Source of the DNA: JBDSSS01 sp038224055
GTDB taxonomy: Bacteria > Actinomycetota > Actinomycetes > Actinomycetales > Dermatophilaceae
Reading direction: 5' to 3'
Assembly: GCA_038224055.1 (NCBI GenBank)
Contig: JBBRGO010000191.1
Span: 1-6,469, forward strand
Length of the DNA: 6,469 nt
Part shown: piece after piece, positions 1 through 5,098 of the stretch
Position numbering within the stretch: position 1 is the stretch's first letter
How the letters are laid out: every line of letters starts with the position of its first letter
The notes under the pieces: model-generated
Told to the model about the DNA's origin: nothing
Seen by the model: only the letters and a program-made list of their open reading frames with translations
Database searches by the model: none
Program-made: the position numbers and the translations under genes

Positions 1-2153
1 GTGAGGTCGTAGGAGACCGGCTCGTCGAGCTGGTCGTAGGTGCAGTCGGCGGGTTCCTTGTCGGGCCGCCACCGGGCGAACTGCGCCGTGTGCCGGAAGC
101 GGGTGCCCTCCATGTGGTCGTAGCGGACCTCGACGACCCGCTCGGGCCGCAGCGGGACAAACGACAGGTCCTTGCCGTTGTTCCACCGCGAGTACTCCGA
201 CGAGCGTGGTGACCGGACGCCCTCCTCCTGCGGCGCCCCCCAGCTCCACGGGTGCTCGTCCCACTCGGCGACGAGCGGCTGGAGCTCCTCCATGAGCTCG
301 CGGCGCCGCGTCATCGGGAAGGCCCCGATGACCCCGACGCTCGCGAGCTGCCCGTCGGCGTCGTAGAGCCCGAGCAGCAGCGAGCCGATCGCGTCGTCGC
401 CGCTCTTGTGCACCCGGTAGCCGGCGACGACGACGTCGGCGGTCCGCTCGTGCTTGACCTTGAACATCACCCGCTTGTCGGGTTGGTAGGTCTGCTCGAC
501 CGGCTTGGCGATGACCCCGTCGAGGCCGGCCCCCTCGAACTGGGTGAACCAGCCGCGCGCCACCTCGCGGTCGGTCGTCGCCGCCGTGAGGTGGATGGGG
601 GCCTCGGCGTCGGCCAGCGCCTCCTCCAGCGCCGCGCGCCGCTCGGAGAACGGCCGGTCCAGATAGCTCTCGTCCCCGAGGGCGAGCAGGTCGAACGCGA
701 CGAAGGAGGCGGGGGTCTCGGCGGCGAGCTTCTTGACCCGCGAGGCCGCCGGGTGGATCCGCTGCTGGAGCAGCTCGAAGTCGAGCCGGTCCCGACTCTC
801 CGGCGAGACGAGGATGATCTCCCCGTCGATGACCGCCCGGTCCGGGAAGTTGGCGAGCACCGCCTCGACGACGTCGGGGAAGTAGCGGGTCATCGGCTTC
901 TCGTTGCGGCTGCCGATCTCGACGACGTCGCCGGAGCGGTAGATGATCGAGCGGAAGCCGTCCCACTTCGGCTCGAAGAGGACCTCACCCTTCGGGAAGT
1001 CCTTGACCGGCTTGGCGAGCATCGGCCCGATCGGGGGGACGACCGGCATGCCCCACGTCTCCCGCAGCTCGGCGTCGCGCTCGGCCTTGGGCGCCATGTA
1101 GTCGTCGTCGGCGCGGTCCTGGCGCCGCTTGCTCGGCTGGACGCGCGGCGGCTCGCCGGGCATCTTCGGGTAGTCGGGCGGGAAGTTGAGCTCCCCGAGC
1201 CCCCGCTCCTGGATGTCCTTGTCCCACAGTGCGATCGCCGTCGTGACATCACCCACCGCATCGTCGATCGACGCCCACGCGTCCCCGCGGTCGGCCACGA
1301 GAGCCGGCACCGTCCGCACGGTCAGCTCGCGCGGGTCGACGTCGCGCAGCTCGTCCCACGTCACCGGCGTCGAGACGGGCGCCCACGGCAGCGGCCTGGG
1401 GGAGTAGGCCGAGGCGATCGTCCGGTCGCGGCAGGCCTGGTTGAAGTCGACGAAGACCTTCTCGCCGCGCTCCTCCTTCCACCACGAGGACGTGACGAGG
1501 TCGGGCAGCCGGCGCTCGAGCTCGCGGGCGATCCCGATGACGCCGTGGCGCACGTCGAGGAACTCGTGCGTCGGCGCGATCCGCGCGTAGACGTGGACGC
1601 CCCGGTTGCCGGACGTCTTGGCGAAGGCGGTGAGCCCGAGCTCGGCCATCAGGTCCCGCAGCGCGAACGCCGCCTCGACGGAGTCGCCGAAGTCGCGCCC
1701 CGGCTGCGGGTCGAGGTCGATGCGCAGCTCGTCGGGCCTGTCGACGTCGGCCGTGCGGACCGGCCACGGGTGGAAGGTGATGGTGTTCATCTGCGCGGCC
1801 CACACGGCGGTCGCGACCTCGTCGACGACGAGCTGGGTGTGCCGCCGTCCCGAGGGATACGTGCACATGACGGTCCGCGCGTGGTCGGGGACCCCCTTGG
1901 GCGGGTTCTTCGAGAAGAACTCCTCGCCCCCGATGCCCTCGGGGAAGCGCTGGAGCGTCACCGGACGGTCGCCGAGAGCGCGCAGCAACGGGTCGCCGAC
2001 GGCGACGAGGTAGGTGGCGAGGTCGAGCTTGGTCAGCGGCTGACCGTCGGCCATCCCCTCGGCCGGCCACAGGATCCGGTCCGGGCTCGACACCCTCACC
2101 TCCCGCACCCCGTCGGGCCCGGGCGCCTCCACGACAGCGGGCTTCGCGTTCAC
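1..2153 (-). CDS. Polymerase-ligase fusion: AEP primase-polymerase (Prim-PolC/LigD-Pol type) plus LigC-type ATP-dependent DNA ligase, 3' end outside window
   Basis: This is a DNA-repair enzyme that fills and seals nucleic-acid breaks. The reading frame is open for 717 codons and runs off base 1. Residues about 20-310 form a LigD/Prim-PolC-type polymerase domain: LQRFPEG near 70, the metal-binding pair D146/D148 in RIDLDPQPG, a TSGNRGVHVY motif, and a third aspartate D236 in VFVDFNQ. A charged linker (about 315-370, containing PSKRRQDR) leads to the ligase: PMLAK ending at 381, nucleotidyl lysine K396 in EPKWDGFRS, then SRNEKP, FVAFDLLAL, EGAGLDGVIAK ending at 550, and KVK at 565-567. An OB fold containing RPERVVEVRYDHMEG follows. 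From memory, mycobacteria encode close relatives of the two halves as neighbouring separate genes (Prim-PolC and LigC). No LigD phosphoesterase domain is present. The GTG start at 2153 is chosen because a TACGAT hexamer lies 6 bases upstream. GTG at 2093, preceded by GGAGG, is an alternative. Only a few C-terminal residues appear to be missing. Confidence 0.93.
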   Translation of the reverse strand, partial: MNAKPAVVEAPGPDGVREVRVSSPDRILWPAEGMADGQPLTKLDLATYLVAVGDPLLRALGDRPVTLQRFPEGIGGEEFFSKNPPKGVPDHARTVMCTYPSGRRHTQLVVDEVATAVWAAQMNTITFHPWPVRTADVDRPDELRIDLDPQPGRDFGDSVEAAFALRDLMAELGLTAFAKTSGNRGVHVYARIAPTHEFLDVRHGVIGIARELERRLPDLVTSSWWKEERGEKVFVDFNQACRDRTIASAYSPRPLPWAPVSTPVTWDELRDVDPRELTVRTVPALVADRGDAWASIDDAVGDVTTAIALWDKDIQERGLGELNFPPDYPKMPGEPPRVQPSKRRQDRADDDYMAPKAERDAELRETWGMPVVPPIGPMLAKPVKDFPKGEVLFEPKWDGFRSIIYRSGDVVEIGSRNEKPMTRYFPDVVEAVLANFPDRAVIDGEIILVSPESRDRLDFELLQQRIHPAASRVKKLAAETPASFVAFDLLALGDESYLDRPFSERRAALEEALADAEAPIHLTAATTDREVARGWFTQFEGAGLDGVIAKPVEQTYQPDKRVMFKVKHERTADVVVAGYRVHKSGDDAIGSLLLGLYDADGQLASVGVIGAFPMTRRRELMEELQPLVAEWDEHPWSWGAPQEEGVRSPRSSEYSRWNNGKDLSFVPLRPERVVEVRYDHMEGTRFRHTAQFARWRPDKEPADCTYDQLDEPVSYDL

Positions 2154-2182
2154 CCGCCGATCGTAGCCACGGCCCACGACAG
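2154..2182 (-). promoter_or_regulatory. Predicted leaderless, DNA-damage-type promoter of the polymerase-ligase gene
   Basis: Read on the minus strand, CTGTCGTGG (2182-2174) is followed by exactly 8 bases, then TACGAT (2165-2160), then 6 bases and the GTG start at 2153. The -10 position implies transcription starting at or next to the start codon. The actinobacterial RecA-independent damage promoter (bound by PafBC) is described as TTGTCRGTG-N8-TAnnnT. Here the TGTCG core and the N8 spacing match, but the first base and positions 7-8 differ, so this is a degenerate match. No recognisable TTGACA -35 is present. Confidence 0.45.
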
Positions 2183-2189
2183 CCGAGGC

Positions 2190-2208
2190 GTATGCCGTTG
2201 GGCCGGGT
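2190..2208. repeat. 19-bp element, copy 1
   Basis: GTATGCCGTTGGGCCGGGT matches bases 3713-3731 at 18 of 19 positions; the T at 2198 is C in the other copy. Both copies are intergenic. This one lies between the divergent polymerase-ligase and metallopeptidase genes, 24 bases upstream of the ligase -10 and in inverted orientation relative to that gene. Its function is unknown, and a chance match is possible. Confidence 0.4.
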
Positions 2209-2250
2209 CCACAGCGTCCGTCGTCCTCTCGGCAGTCGACACTCCAACAA

Positions 2251-2280
2251 TCGACATTTTCCCGACTAAAGCCGCATGAT
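2251..2280 (+). promoter_or_regulatory. Candidate sigma70-type promoter of the secreted metallopeptidase
   Basis: TCGACA (2251-2256) resembles the -35 consensus at five of six positions. It is followed after 18 bases by CATGAT (2275-2280), a moderate -10. Transcription from here would give a 5' leader of about 60 bases. The stretch is AT-richer than its surroundings. The assignment rests on motif resemblance only. Confidence 0.35.
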
Positions 2281-2287
2281 GGAGCGT

Positions 2288-2302
2288 CCGGGGGAAACCC
2301 GG
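2288..2302 (+). other. Small hairpin in the metallopeptidase leader
   Basis: CCGGG (2288-2292) pairs perfectly with CCCGG (2298-2302) around a GGAAA loop. It lies in the predicted 5' leader, about 45 bases before the start codon. It may stabilise or regulate the mRNA, but it does not match a riboswitch class that I can identify. Confidence 0.4.
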
Positions 2303-2347
2303 CAGGCCCGTGACTGACGACCAGCATGGACGATCCGAAGGGGAACC

Positions 2348-3637
2348 ATGAAGACCAGCACCACCCGCGCGGCCTGCACCCTCGCCGCGGCAGGTCTCGT
2401 CCTGTCGCTTGGCGTGACCGTCCCGGTGACGTCGGCGAGCGCCGTGACCCTGACCTCGAACCCGACGGCTCCCGGGTCCTCCGGCGGGAGCGTCTCGAGC
2501 GCGTCGGCGGCCAAGCTGCGCTCCGCGGGAATCGACCCCGCCGTCGCCGGCCGGCTGTCCCCGGCCCAGGCCACGCGTCTCGACGCAATGCTGGCCACCC
2601 TGCCCGCGGACTTCCGCGCGCGCCAGACCGCGGCCCTGGCCAGGGCCGGCATCGGCAGCTCGCCCGTGCGAGACGCCGTCGAGGCCCGTCTCACCGCGGT
2701 GATCGACGGCAGCCAGTACGTCTGCAGCTCGACGGCCCTCGACGCCTACGTCAACCAGCTCGTCGGCGAGCTCGACCTCAACACGATCATCGTGCTCATC
2801 ACCTTCGGCCTGCTCGACTTCCCGACCTACGACGCGCTCTTCTACGGCACGACGGGCGACCCGGCATACGCGCTGCCCAAGGACTACAAGAACGAGCTGA
2901 ACCAGGCGTTCTCGGCGACGAAGCGCTTCTGGGACGTGCCGCTGGGCGACGTGCAGATCATGGCGATGCACGGCTCGATGCTCACCGACGCGCCCCGGGT
3001 GCAGAGGATGCTCGCCTACATCGACGGCATCGGGGGAGCGGACGGCGCGGGTCTCGCGGCGAGCATCGTCGACTTCGTCCGTGGCACGCCCTCGCTGCGC
3101 GGCGGCGACAACCCGCTGTTCACCCTCAACGCCTTCGCGTTCAGCGGCGCCGGCGACCCCGACCCGACCGTCGCGGCGCTGCCCGACAAGATGATCTTCG
3201 GCGACGGCATCCTCGACGCGCTCGACAGGACCGGCTTCCGCGACGTCGGTCCCCGTGCCGTCCTCGGGCACGAGATGGCCCACCACGTGCAGTACGAGGA
3301 CAACCTCTTCGTCAGCGACCTCACCGGTCCCGAGGCCACCCGTCGCACCGAGCTCATGGCGGACGCGTTCGGCACCTACTTCGTCACCAGCAAGCGCGGG
3401 CTCGCCCTCAACCAGGCCCGAGTGATGCAGGCCGAGCAGAACTTCTACAACGTCGGCGACTGCTCCTTCGACAACAACGGCCACCACGGGACGCCGCTGC
3501 AGCGCCTCGCCGCCGCGACCTGGGGCGCGAGCGTCGCCAAGGCCGCGTCCAACCAGGGCCACGTCCTGCCGTCGCTGACGCTCGACGCGCTGTTCGAGAA
3601 GCAGCTGCCGGTGCTCGTGGCGCCCGACGCCGGCTGA
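2348..3637 (+). CDS. Secreted putative zinc metallopeptidase, HExxH type, 429 aa
   Basis: This is predicted to be an exported zinc-dependent peptidase; its substrate is unknown. Residues 1-32 form a Sec-type signal peptide: MKTSTTR, a hydrophobic core, and ASA just before a likely cleavage site after residue 32. There is no lipobox, LPxTG or C-terminal membrane segment, so the product is probably released. The zinc motif is H308-E309-M-A-H312 followed by HVQ, with E335-L-M-A-D339 supplying a likely third ligand. A later HHGTPLQR at 379-386 completes a pattern resembling the YpfJ-type neutral zinc metallopeptidases (HExGHHVQ, ELxAD, HGTxxQR). Two cysteines of the mature protein, C126 and C372, could form a disulfide. 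A hydrophobic stretch at 145-158 is probably buried. The roughly 275 residues between signal and zinc motif match no domain I recognise and may include a propeptide. AAGGGG lies 4 bases before the ATG. Confidence 0.85.
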   Translation: MKTSTTRAACTLAAAGLVLSLGVTVPVTSASAVTLTSNPTAPGSSGGSVSSASAAKLRSAGIDPAVAGRLSPAQATRLDAMLATLPADFRARQTAALARAGIGSSPVRDAVEARLTAVIDGSQYVCSSTALDAYVNQLVGELDLNTIIVLITFGLLDFPTYDALFYGTTGDPAYALPKDYKNELNQAFSATKRFWDVPLGDVQIMAMHGSMLTDAPRVQRMLAYIDGIGGADGAGLAASIVDFVRGTPSLRGGDNPLFTLNAFAFSGAGDPDPTVAALPDKMIFGDGILDALDRTGFRDVGPRAVLGHEMAHHVQYEDNLFVSDLTGPEATRRTELMADAFGTYFVTSKRGLALNQARVMQAEQNFYNVGDCSFDNNGHHGTPLQRLAAATWGASVAKAASNQGHVLPSLTLDALFEKQLPVLVAPDAG

Positions 3638-3656
3638 GCCGAGCTCACTCACGGCG

Positions 3657-3704
3657 GGTGGTGAAGGTTTCGTGCCCCTCTGGGGGCCCGGAGCCTTCAC
3701 CACC
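3657..3704 (+). terminator. Long stacked hairpin after the metallopeptidase gene, likely terminator
   Basis: Bases 3657-3667 (GGTGGTGAAGG) pair perfectly with 3694-3704 (CCTTCACCACC), an 11-bp stem. The 26-base loop can form an inner GCCCC/GGGGC hairpin. It begins 20 bases after the metallopeptidase stop codon and ends 54 bases before the methyltransferase start. There is no T-run, which is common for actinobacterial terminators. An operator role for the dyad cannot be excluded. Confidence 0.55.
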
Positions 3705-3712
3705 TCGAGCGG

Positions 3713-3731
3713 GTATGCCGCTGGGCCGGGT
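3713..3731. repeat. 19-bp element, copy 2
   Basis: GTATGCCGCTGGGCCGGGT is the partner of bases 2190-2208 with one mismatch. It lies between the terminator hairpin and the methyltransferase -10, 15 bases upstream of that hexamer. It could therefore be a binding site affecting the methyltransferase, but nothing in the sequence proves this. Confidence 0.4.
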
Positions 3732-3746
3732 GATGCCGCCGGGGCC

Positions 3747-3758
3747 TACCCTCGGGGC
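3747..3758 (+). promoter_or_regulatory. Predicted -10 of a leaderless methyltransferase transcript
   Basis: TACCCT (3747-3752) fits TAnnnT and is followed by 6 bases and then the ATG at 3759. No convincing Shine-Dalgarno sequence precedes the ATG. This spacing is typical of actinobacterial leaderless genes. No clear -35 is seen. Confidence 0.5.
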
Positions 3759-4382
3759 ATGGGTCTGTGGGCACGAGAGGTGACGCCGCGCCTCGTCAAC
3801 GCCGGCAGCGGTGACCCGAGGGTGCTCGCCCTGCGGTCCCGGGCGACCGCCGGGCTGCACGGCCGGGTCGTCGAGCTCGGCTTCGGCAGCGGCCTCAACC
3901 TCGCCGTCTACCCCGCCGAGGTCGACGAGGTCGTGGCGGTCGAGCCGTCCGACGTCGCCTGGCAGCTGTCGGTGGAGCGTCGCGAGGACTCGCCGGTGCC
4001 GGTCGTGCGTGGCAGCCTCGACGGGCAGCACCTCGACCTGCCCGACGCGAGCGTCGACGCCGTGCTCACGACGCTCACCCTCTGCACGATCCCCGACCCG
4101 GCGCTGGCGCTCGCCGAGGCGCGTCGGGTGCTCCGGCCGGGCGGGACACTGCACTTCCTCGAGCACGGCAGCGCCCCGGATGTCGGGGTGCGCCGCTGGC
4201 AGCGACGGATCGAGCCGCTGCAGAGGGCGCTCTTCGACGGCTGCCACCTCACCCGACCCATCGCCGAGCTGGTCGAGGCCTCGGGCCTGCGCACGGAGTC
4301 GCTGGAGCAGGAGTACGGCCCGTTCCCCAAGGCGATGCGGCCGTGGGGCTACCTCTTCATCGGGCGGGCCGCCAAGGACTGA
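3759..4382 (+). CDS. Class I SAM-dependent methyltransferase, 207 aa
   Basis: The product transfers a methyl group from S-adenosylmethionine to an unidentified substrate. It has the core of a methyltransferase type 11 / UbiE-like fold. The SAM-binding glycine loop is VVELGFGSGLN at residues 37-47. An acidic residue ending strand 2, E62 in VVAVEPS, probably binds the ribose. The sequence DASVDAVLTTLTLCTIPDP and the post-motif EARRVLRPGGTLHFLEHG follow in order. The length and the LEHG-to-C-terminus segment resemble small METTL7-like enzymes. No membrane anchor or signal peptide is visible, so it is probably cytoplasmic. The ATG at 3759 is chosen over an upstream in-frame ATG at 3672, because the latter would run through the terminator hairpin and repeat element and add 29 residues without family resemblance. 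Its 3' end overlaps the convergent TetR gene by 26 bases. Substrate and pathway cannot be assigned. Confidence 0.88.
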   Translation: MGLWAREVTPRLVNAGSGDPRVLALRSRATAGLHGRVVELGFGSGLNLAVYPAEVDEVVAVEPSDVAWQLSVERREDSPVPVVRGSLDGQHLDLPDASVDAVLTTLTLCTIPDPALALAEARRVLRPGGTLHFLEHGSAPDVGVRRWQRRIEPLQRALFDGCHLTRPIAELVEASGLRTESLEQEYGPFPKAMRPWGYLFIGRAAKD

Positions 4383-5004
4383 GGCGCGGGTCCGGGTTCT
4401 GATCCGGGTGCGAGACGTGCGCGGTCAGCAGGTCGACAAGGACCTCGAGGTGGGCAGCCATGTCGATCGACGGGTCGAGCCGCCACTGCGTCTGCAGGCC
4501 GTCGGCAGCCGCGACGAGCAGGGCGGCCGCGACCTCGGGGTCGACGGGTGACGGCGGGACGGGCGTCGGCGTGCCGGCGAGGCCGCCGTCGGCCTCCAGG
4601 GCATCGGCCAGCTGGCGTCGCAGGCGGGCATACCGGTCGCGAAAGAACCCGTGGGCCGGGTGGTCCGGGTCGCACGCCTCGGTGGAGACCTGTGAGTAGA
4701 GCTGGACGAGGCCCGGCACGTCGGCGTTGTGGCGGACCACCTCGACGAGGACGGTCGGAGCAGGGGCGTCGTCAGCGGCATACTGCCGGCGGTCGACCTG
4801 GTCGCGCATGCGGAGGATCTCGGCGAAGAGGTCTTCCTTGGAGCTGAAGTAGTGGAGCAGGCCGGCCTGGCTCAGGCCGACGGCGTCGGCGAGCTCGCGC
4901 ACCGAGGTGCGGCGGAAGCCGTGGCGGGCGACGACGTCGAGGGCGGCGGTGAGGATCTCCTCGCGCTTCGCCACGCCCTTCGCGTAGGAACCCCGGCGTG
5001 CCAT
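4357..5004 (-). CDS. TetR/AcrR-family transcriptional regulator, 215 aa
   Basis: This is a DNA-binding repressor, probably dimeric, with an N-terminal helix-turn-helix and a C-terminal ligand-binding domain. KREEILTAALDVVARHGF at residues 13-30 is the classic TetR helix 1. The helix-turn-helix follows at about 33-53 (TSVRELADAVGLSQAGLLHYF), then the SSKEDLF signature. The remainder is a divergent ligand domain with a Pro-rich stretch around 150-160, so the inducer cannot be read. The gene is divergent from the GH3 beta-glucosidase, and the shared 94-base region carries a dyad overlapping the GH3 promoter. The regulator therefore most likely represses the glucosidase, and itself, in response to a sugar or glucoside; this is inference from arrangement. 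The ATG at 5004 is preferred because TACGAT lies 7 bases upstream. The ATG at 5013 falls inside that hexamer. Confidence 0.92.
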   Translation of the reverse strand: MARRGSYAKGVAKREEILTAALDVVARHGFRRTSVRELADAVGLSQAGLLHYFSSKEDLFAEILRMRDQVDRRQYAADDAPAPTVLVEVVRHNADVPGLVQLYSQVSTEACDPDHPAHGFFRDRYARLRRQLADALEADGGLAGTPTPVPPSPVDPEVAAALLVAAADGLQTQWRLDPSIDMAAHLEVLVDLLTAHVSHPDQNPDPRLSPWRPAR

Positions 5005-5017
5005 GGAACGCATCGTA
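5005..5017 (-). promoter_or_regulatory. Predicted -10 of a leaderless TetR transcript
   Basis: On the minus strand, TACGAT (5017-5012) is followed by 7 bases and then ATG at 5004. No Shine-Dalgarno sequence fits the start codon. The hexamer is identical to the one before the polymerase-ligase gene. The dyad at 5033-5057 lies where this promoter's -35 region would be. Confidence 0.5.
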
Positions 5018-5024
5018 ATGACCC

Positions 5025-5053
5025 TTGTCGGCGAAAACCTAGTCCCATATGGT
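5025..5053 (+). promoter_or_regulatory. Predicted sigma70-type promoter of the GH3 beta-glucosidase
   Basis: TTGTCG (5025-5030) and TATGGT (5048-5053) are separated by 17 bases, the optimal spacing, and each matches its consensus at four of six positions. The start point would be near 5060, giving a leader of about 40 bases. The operator candidate covers the spacer and the -10. Confidence 0.5.
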
Positions 5054-5057
5054 TTTC
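5033..5057. promoter_or_regulatory. Candidate TetR operator, GAAAACC-N11-GGTTTTC
   Basis: The dyad has perfect 7-bp arms (5033-5039 and 5051-5057) with 18 bp between arm centres, a spacing that can fit a dimer. The arms are AT-rich against a GC-rich background. The dyad overlaps the GH3 -10 and lies just upstream of the TetR -10, so a protein bound here could block both promoters. Confidence 0.6.
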
Positions 5058-5062
5058 TCGAC

Positions 5063-5080
5063 GGCCGCGCCGGCGCGGCC
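5063..5080. repeat. Perfect 18-bp GC palindrome in the GH3 leader
   Basis: GGCCGCGCCGGCGCGGCC equals its own reverse complement. In RNA it can form a 7-bp stem with a CCGG loop. It ends 9 bases before the AGGA Shine-Dalgarno (5090-5093). It may stabilise the leader or affect ribosome access. It could also be a second protein-binding site. Confidence 0.55.
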
Positions 5081-5098
5081 CCCGGGGATAGGACGACG

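Noticed and set aside
890..1261. Separate small minus-strand genes inside the ligase region (890-1261 and 985-1227)
   Set aside because: Both are out of frame with the intact polymerase-ligase and encode Arg/Ser- or Gly/Ala-rich strings without motifs.
1..2153. Classic three-domain LigD with Ku-dependent end joining
   Set aside because: No phosphoesterase domain lies between or beside the two domains, the ligase half resembles LigC more than LigD, and no Ku gene is in the window.
252..2279. Plus-strand open frame of 675 codons opposite the polymerase-ligase gene
   Set aside because: It is exactly antisense to a gene with complete catalytic motifs. Its translation is a repetitive Leu/Arg/Asp/Val mix with no domain, as expected of the reverse strand of GC-rich genes.
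2251..2347. c-di-AMP (ydaO-yuaA) riboswitch
   Set aside because: Only short GGGGGA-like runs match. The leader of about 60 bases is too short for the full two-fold structure, and the GGGGTGAA-type element is missing.
2150..3703. Minus-strand open frame of 517 codons opposite the metallopeptidase
   Set aside because: It is antisense to a gene with a signal peptide and zinc motif. Its composition is low-complexity Val/Arg/Gly, and it would cross the divergent promoter region and the terminator hairpin.
3672..3758. Upstream ATG at 3672 as the methyltransferase start
   Set aside because: It would translate through the hairpin and the 19-bp element. The ATG at 3759 has the leaderless -10 spacing and fits the family N-terminus.
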